Of a stretch of DNA of 10,054 nucleotides, positions 6,317 to 10,054 are shown one piece after another. The stretch is taken from NCBI GenBank assembly GCA_965213575.1, contig CBDBZN010000024.1:1-10054 (forward strand), given 5' to 3'. Position 1 is the first letter of the stretch; each line of letters starts with the position of its first letter. The notes beneath the pieces were generated by a model, which saw only the letters and a program-made list of their open reading frames with translations, made no database searches and had not been told where the DNA came from. The stretch is from JAUHXS01 sp965213575. Its GTDB lineage: Bacteria; Bacteroidota; Bacteroidia; Chitinophagales; JAUHXS01. The position numbers were made by a program, and so were the translations under genes.

Positions 6317-9300
6317 TTAATAAACTACCATAATACTTCCATTCTTTATTATTTCTGTCCCGTTATTAAATTTACCCGATATAAAATACACATAGGATTG
6401 TGCAGGCGCTAATCTATGCTTATAAACTCCATTCCAGCATTCAGTCTTGTCAGACGTACTAAAAACCAATGTTCCATATCTATTATAGATATTAAAAATA
6501 AACTCTTGAATACAATTAGTATTTAAGATGCAAAGTTGATCATTAACTAAATCATTATTTGGTGAAAAACTGTTAGGAATAAAAAAATTGAATTCATCAC
6601 AAGCTACATCAGTAACATAAACCTCTGCACATAAGGTATCGGTACATCCACCTGAATCTGTTAACTCTACACAGTAGTGCGTTGTTAATTGAGGATTTGC
6701 TATAATGCTGGAATCAGTTGTATTATCATGAAGCCAAAGATATTGAACGGCTCCACTTGCGGATATCAATATATCCTCACCGGCTATAATACTATCTGCT
6801 GATTGATTAATGGAAAACGTTCCGGATGTAAGCGAAGTAATTAGCATGTAGCTAAAGTTATTATCAGTTCTACATTCATTAAATAAAGTGACCGGTGCTT
6901 CAGAAGGGTTAGAACCATCATCATTAATTACCACATATAAATCTAGAGTATCTTGAGTTAGTGGAAGCGTTAACTTCCATTCGATACACGACTCCACAGT
7001 ATCGAGATCATGAGACAAGGTATCGGTGCTCATTAAACTTCCTCCAGTAAGCGGATCACCATTATACAGAGCATAATTTCTAGTGAAATTCCCAATATCA
7101 TCTCTACCGATATTGCACGCCGTCAGAAATAAGCGAATAGAATCACACCCTATATATGTACTGCTATCAATATTAACGATAGCATCCGGCAAAGGGCAAG
7201 TATAGCCTCCGGTAATTCCTTTATATGCAGCTTGTATAGAATTACCTCCTAATTCTATTGGTAGCAGTGCTCTATTTTGAAGGTTACGAGGAATAGTAAG
7301 ATCATCGTTGATTTCAGTTGGGTGATATAATATCTTATTCCAAATATCTCTACCGCACACCCATTGATTAGTGTTACTATGTAAAACATGCAGCTCTACA
7401 TCTCCTCCTGGGATGGTGCTCCCGGTTACAACAATTTCTACTTCACCATCCCGATCCACATCAGCTATAGAAACTGAGTTGTCTGATGTTGTCCGAGTCC
7501 CATGTTCCATGTAGGTAGAGTCTAATTTGTTCCCAGTAATAGCATTTAGAATATATAAATAAGGGTTTCCTTTATCATTGTTTGATTGATAAGAAGTTCT
7601 GATGATTATTTCTTTATTACCATCACCTTCTAAATCGAAAACTACCGGCGTAATAAATACTTCCAACATTAAATCTTGTTGATGCCATAAGTATGTTAAA
7701 TCATCATCTAAAACTATAAGAGCGTTATCAATAGTATCATCACTTACAAAATTACCGAGCAGATATTCCATTTTGCCATCATTATCTATATCATTAACAA
7801 CTGGAGTTGCATTACTCCTTCCTATCGCTCCTAGTTGAGAAATAGTCGTTAAATCAATTTCATCAATCATTTGTTCGGTTTGGGAATCCCATAAAAAAAG
7901 ATTATCATTTTGGAAAGTCACAATATCCAATTTGTTGTCACTATTTACATCAGCAGAGATAGAAAAAATACTAAAATTGGAATTTGAAAAAGGTCCTTGA
8001 CTCTCAAGGGAGAACGTCGCTACTCCTCCAGTAATATCTATTGCATAAATATTTTTACCTTTTAAAATCTCTAATCCTTCGCAGGAATTACAAAATTCGT
8101 CAGGTAATAAATCAGCAGCACTTGTTGAGTGTACTCCAGTTATTCCGTCTGGATTTGTGCCTAAAAGGTTACCGGTAGTGGCATCCCATATATAGTTTTG
8201 ATCAAAAATCTCCGGAACTCCATCTCCGTTAAAATCTGCAATATCTAAATACTCAGAAAGTCTAGGGAACACAACATCTGTTGAAGTCCATAAGAAAACA
8301 TCAGATTCATAATTATAACAAGAAAGCCCCCTTTCACTATTTGGCCAAACAATTTCGGGAGATCCATCATTATTAACATCTGCAACTATCCCTGCTCCAT
8401 AGCCGCTACTACTAACTTTTAAAAGGACTGATCTTAATAAGATACCTGTTTTTCCATCATATATAGATATTTCCGGATCAGGTAAAAAACTTGAACCAAC
8501 GATTATTTCAGGATTATCATCATTGTCTAAATCTGAAATTAATGGTGCATTACCTATTTCTGAAAAATTTCCAATATCACTTGACCAAATAATTTCCAAA
8601 CCTGGATCCCCATTAATATCATCAAAGACAAAAGCACAAGAATCAGCAGAGCCGTAATAAAAGCCATCTTCTGAAGAAATGCAATTGCCTATATCAGCAC
8701 AATCAGGATCATAACAATCCACCAAGCCATCACAATCATCATCAATACCATTATCGCAAATTTCGGGTGTAATGCCGATTTGATCACCTCCCGGAGGGTT
8801 GGTTCTGCCAAATTTCGTTTGTGTAGCCCCTTGTTCTGTTACTAAAATATTAAAAATCTCTCCATCTATTTCATTTCCAAGTTTAGCATCACTATCTATA
8901 TCATAAGCTAACCAAAAATAATGTATGTTATTACAAGTTGTTGCATTCAAAAATTGTGATCCGGCAATTAAAAATTGTGCACCCGGATTTTCTTCTACGT
9001 TTCCATAAGGGGTATTACAAATGTATCCGGCTCCTTGGTCTCCGGTATAAATCATTTTAGCTTTAGAGAGATCAGTTGCCGCGTCAGTACTTCCGTTTGT
9101 GCCAACTGTAAATTCTAAAATTTCTACCGGATCACCAGTACCTGAGGTATGCATTGCTAATCGTAAAATCGGCACACAAGTATCACCCGGCATAATACAT
9201 TGGTTATTTACCTGAGTAACAATAATAGAGTCAATACGCATGTCATCTTCCACTACTTCAATATGGTAATCTTCTACATCCCCGGCAGAGGTAGTCATAT

Positions 9301-9742
9301 TACAAGCATTTACAATTCCCTTAAAAATAGAAGCTACTCTCATTGTTTTAACTCCGGAAGTCACTGCTAAGTCTACGTTGATAATGTAAAAAGCTGTATC
9401 ATTAGAGATGGTGGGTAGAATTCTTTCTGTGTTATTATTAAACGTGCCATCATCGTCCCAATCAATCCATAGGTAGTTTACATATTGTGCGTTATCTTCG
9501 AACTTAACAGCCATTGTATAAGATTGACATTTGCTTAATTGTAAAAGGGCAACCCCTGTAGAGTCATACTCTTTACTAAAGCCCTCTTCAATAGGAGTAC
9601 TGTGATTTAAACTTCCCAGTTTAACATTTAAAATGCCGTATCCGGATCCGGGATTAGAACCTAATGCATTGTCACAAGGTAGAGTTTGAGCGAGGCTAGA
9701 TGATAGAATAAATAAAAACAATAATTGGTATAAAAATCTCAT
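6317..9742 (-). CDS. Large secreted multidomain protein with FG-GAP/VCBS-like repeats and type IX secretion (CHU_C) C-terminal domain
   Basis: 1141 residues, start ATG 9742. Residues 1-18 form a signal peptide (hydrophobic core, likely cleavage after SLA). Domains in order: GEVED-like domain about 20-165 (LWIDWDDDGTF, ending GDVEDYHI); a domain resembling the N-terminal region of BNR-repeat neuraminidases, about 170-325; a Cys/Asp motif at 328-354 (EICDNGIDDDCDG) like the MopE metal-binding motif; about eight FG-GAP/VCBS-like loops of form D-x-[ND]-x-D-[GND]-x-x-[ED] between 372 and 775, likely a calcium-stabilised beta-propeller; the Bacteroidota motif RDIWNKILYHPTEINDDLT (798-816); a CARDB-like domain about 850-965; an Ig/PKD-like domain about 975-1045; and a gliding-motility C-terminal domain about 1048-1141 (FIPNSFSPNNDLVNDQL, IYNRYGTLVF, WNG). 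CHU_C directs export across the outer membrane by the type IX system and surface attachment or release. No catalytic domain is recognised; an adhesin or binding role is an inference. Confidence 0.9.
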   Translation of the reverse strand: MRFLYQLLFLFILSSSLAQTLPCDNALGSNPGSGYGILNVKLGSLNHSTPIEEGFSKEYDSTGVALLQLSKCQSYTMAVKFEDNAQYVNYLWIDWDDDGTFNNNTERILPTISNDTAFYIINVDLAVTSGVKTMRVASIFKGIVNACNMTTSAGDVEDYHIEVVEDDMRIDSIIVTQVNNQCIMPGDTCVPILRLAMHTSGTGDPVEILEFTVGTNGSTDAATDLSKAKMIYTGDQGAGYICNTPYGNVEENPGAQFLIAGSQFLNATTCNNIHYFWLAYDIDSDAKLGNEIDGEIFNILVTEQGATQTKFGRTNPPGGDQIGITPEICDNGIDDDCDGLVDCYDPDCADIGNCISSEDGFYYGSADSCAFVFDDINGDPGLEIIWSSDIGNFSEIGNAPLISDLDNDDNPEIIVGSSFLPDPEISIYDGKTGILLRSVLLKVSSSGYGAGIVADVNNDGSPEIVWPNSERGLSCYNYESDVFLWTSTDVVFPRLSEYLDIADFNGDGVPEIFDQNYIWDATTGNLLGTNPDGITGVHSTSAADLLPDEFCNSCEGLEILKGKNIYAIDITGGVATFSLESQGPFSNSNFSIFSISADVNSDNKLDIVTFQNDNLFLWDSQTEQMIDEIDLTTISQLGAIGRSNATPVVNDIDNDGKMEYLLGNFVSDDTIDNALIVLDDDLTYLWHQQDLMLEVFITPVVFDLEGDGNKEIIIRTSYQSNNDKGNPYLYILNAITGNKLDSTYMEHGTRTTSDNSVSIADVDRDGEVEIVVTGSTIPGGDVELHVLHSNTNQWVCGRDIWNKILYHPTEINDDLTIPRNLQNRALLPIELGGNSIQAAYKGITGGYTCPLPDAIVNIDSSTYIGCDSIRLFLTACNIGRDDIGNFTRNYALYNGDPLTGGSLMSTDTLSHDLDTVESCIEWKLTLPLTQDTLDLYVVINDDGSNPSEAPVTLFNECRTDNNFSYMLITSLTSGTFSINQSADSIIAGEDILISASGAVQYLWLHDNTTDSSIIANPQLTTHYCVELTDSGGCTDTLCAEVYVTDVACDEFNFFIPNSFSPNNDLVNDQLCILNTNCIQEFIFNIYNRYGTLVFSTSDKTECWNGVYKHRLAPAQSYVYFISGKFNNGTEIIKNGSIMVVY

Positions 9743-9906
9743 TTATTTAAAGTTTAATGTCTGTAATAGAATATAAGGTATTGGTTTTAACTCATATTTA
9801 CTAAAACTATTGGTATTAAAAATAAATATTATAAGAAAATTAATAGACTATTATATTACTTATTATCAAGTGATTAATACTTATAAATGTTTTCTTTTTA
9901 AATAAA
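9743..9906. other. AT-rich intergenic region with a short palindrome
   Basis: This 164-base gap lies between the end of the right-edge gene and the start of the secreted-protein gene. It holds the palindrome TAATAG-A-CTATTA at 9841-9853 but no GC-rich hairpin with a T-run and no full TTTG/TAnnTTTG promoter pair on the minus strand. The promoter of the secreted-protein gene probably lies here but cannot be placed. Confidence 0.4.
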
Positions 9907-10054
9907 TTATTTGAACTTCCCTTTAATCCAATCTTCAAAGTCAAAATAATTAAAATCGTTATAGATTAGCGGATTTTTAGTTTCAACTTGGAAAGTTTTC
10001 AAAAGCTTATCCCAAGCTTTTGGGGATTCATTTGAATCTGTTTGGCAAAGCAGC
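9907..10054 (-). CDS. Unidentified protein, C-terminal 48 residues only
   Basis: An open frame enters from the right edge and stops at TAA (9907-9909). It reads 48 residues with a Trp/Phe/Lys-rich end: AWDKLLKTFQVETKNPLIYN and then DFEDWIKGKFK. The codon use and amino-acid mix are protein-like and match the neighbours. No signal, membrane helix or known motif is visible in this tail and the start lies outside the window, so no family is assigned. It is on the same strand as the secreted-protein gene, 164 bases upstream of it. Confidence 0.6.
   Translation of the reverse strand, partial: LLCQTDSNESPKAWDKLLKTFQVETKNPLIYNDFNYFDFEDWIKGKFK

Overview
The window is AT-rich DNA from a member of the Bacteroidota. 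The clearest evidence is the 1141-residue secreted protein, which ends in a gliding-motility-type (CHU_C) C-terminal domain, the sorting signal of the type IX secretion system found only in that phylum. The GH3-family adenylating enzyme, the long (about 610-residue) UbiD-type decarboxylase and the VWA protein with an N-terminal membrane anchor also fit. No tRNA, rRNA, CRISPR array, insertion sequence or phage gene is visible. Coding density is high and no gene-free gap exceeds about 170 bases.

Layout, left to right. (1) The first 379 codons of a membrane-anchored von Willebrand factor A protein lie on the minus strand and run off the left edge. (2) A divergent plus-strand gene for a TerC-family metal-ion transporter is split by a one-base frameshift near 1440-1449. 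(3) A minus-strand cluster reads lptB (LPS transport ATPase), then a GH3-family enzyme, then a UbiD-family decarboxylase. The GH3 and UbiD genes are separated by only 3 bases and lie in the same frame, and UbiD appears to start at TTG. (4) A large minus-strand gene encodes a secreted multidomain protein: signal peptide, GEVED-like domain, BNR-associated-like domain, MopE-like Cys/Asp motif, FG-GAP/VCBS-like propeller, CARDB-like and Ig-like domains, and CHU_C. (5) The last 48 codons of an unidentified minus-strand gene enter from the right edge.

How the genes relate. LptB is a core envelope-biogenesis component. UbiD-family enzymes of this type are usually assigned to menaquinone synthesis. 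The GH3 protein is an acyl-adenylate-forming enzyme of unknown substrate, and its tight coupling to the decarboxylase suggests a shared aromatic-acid substrate or pathway. The big secreted protein and the VWA protein look like stand-alone surface or envelope genes. I see no obvious new defence or mobile system. The points most worth a second look are the GH3-UbiD junction and possible pathway link, the broken terC, and the domain architecture of the secreted protein.
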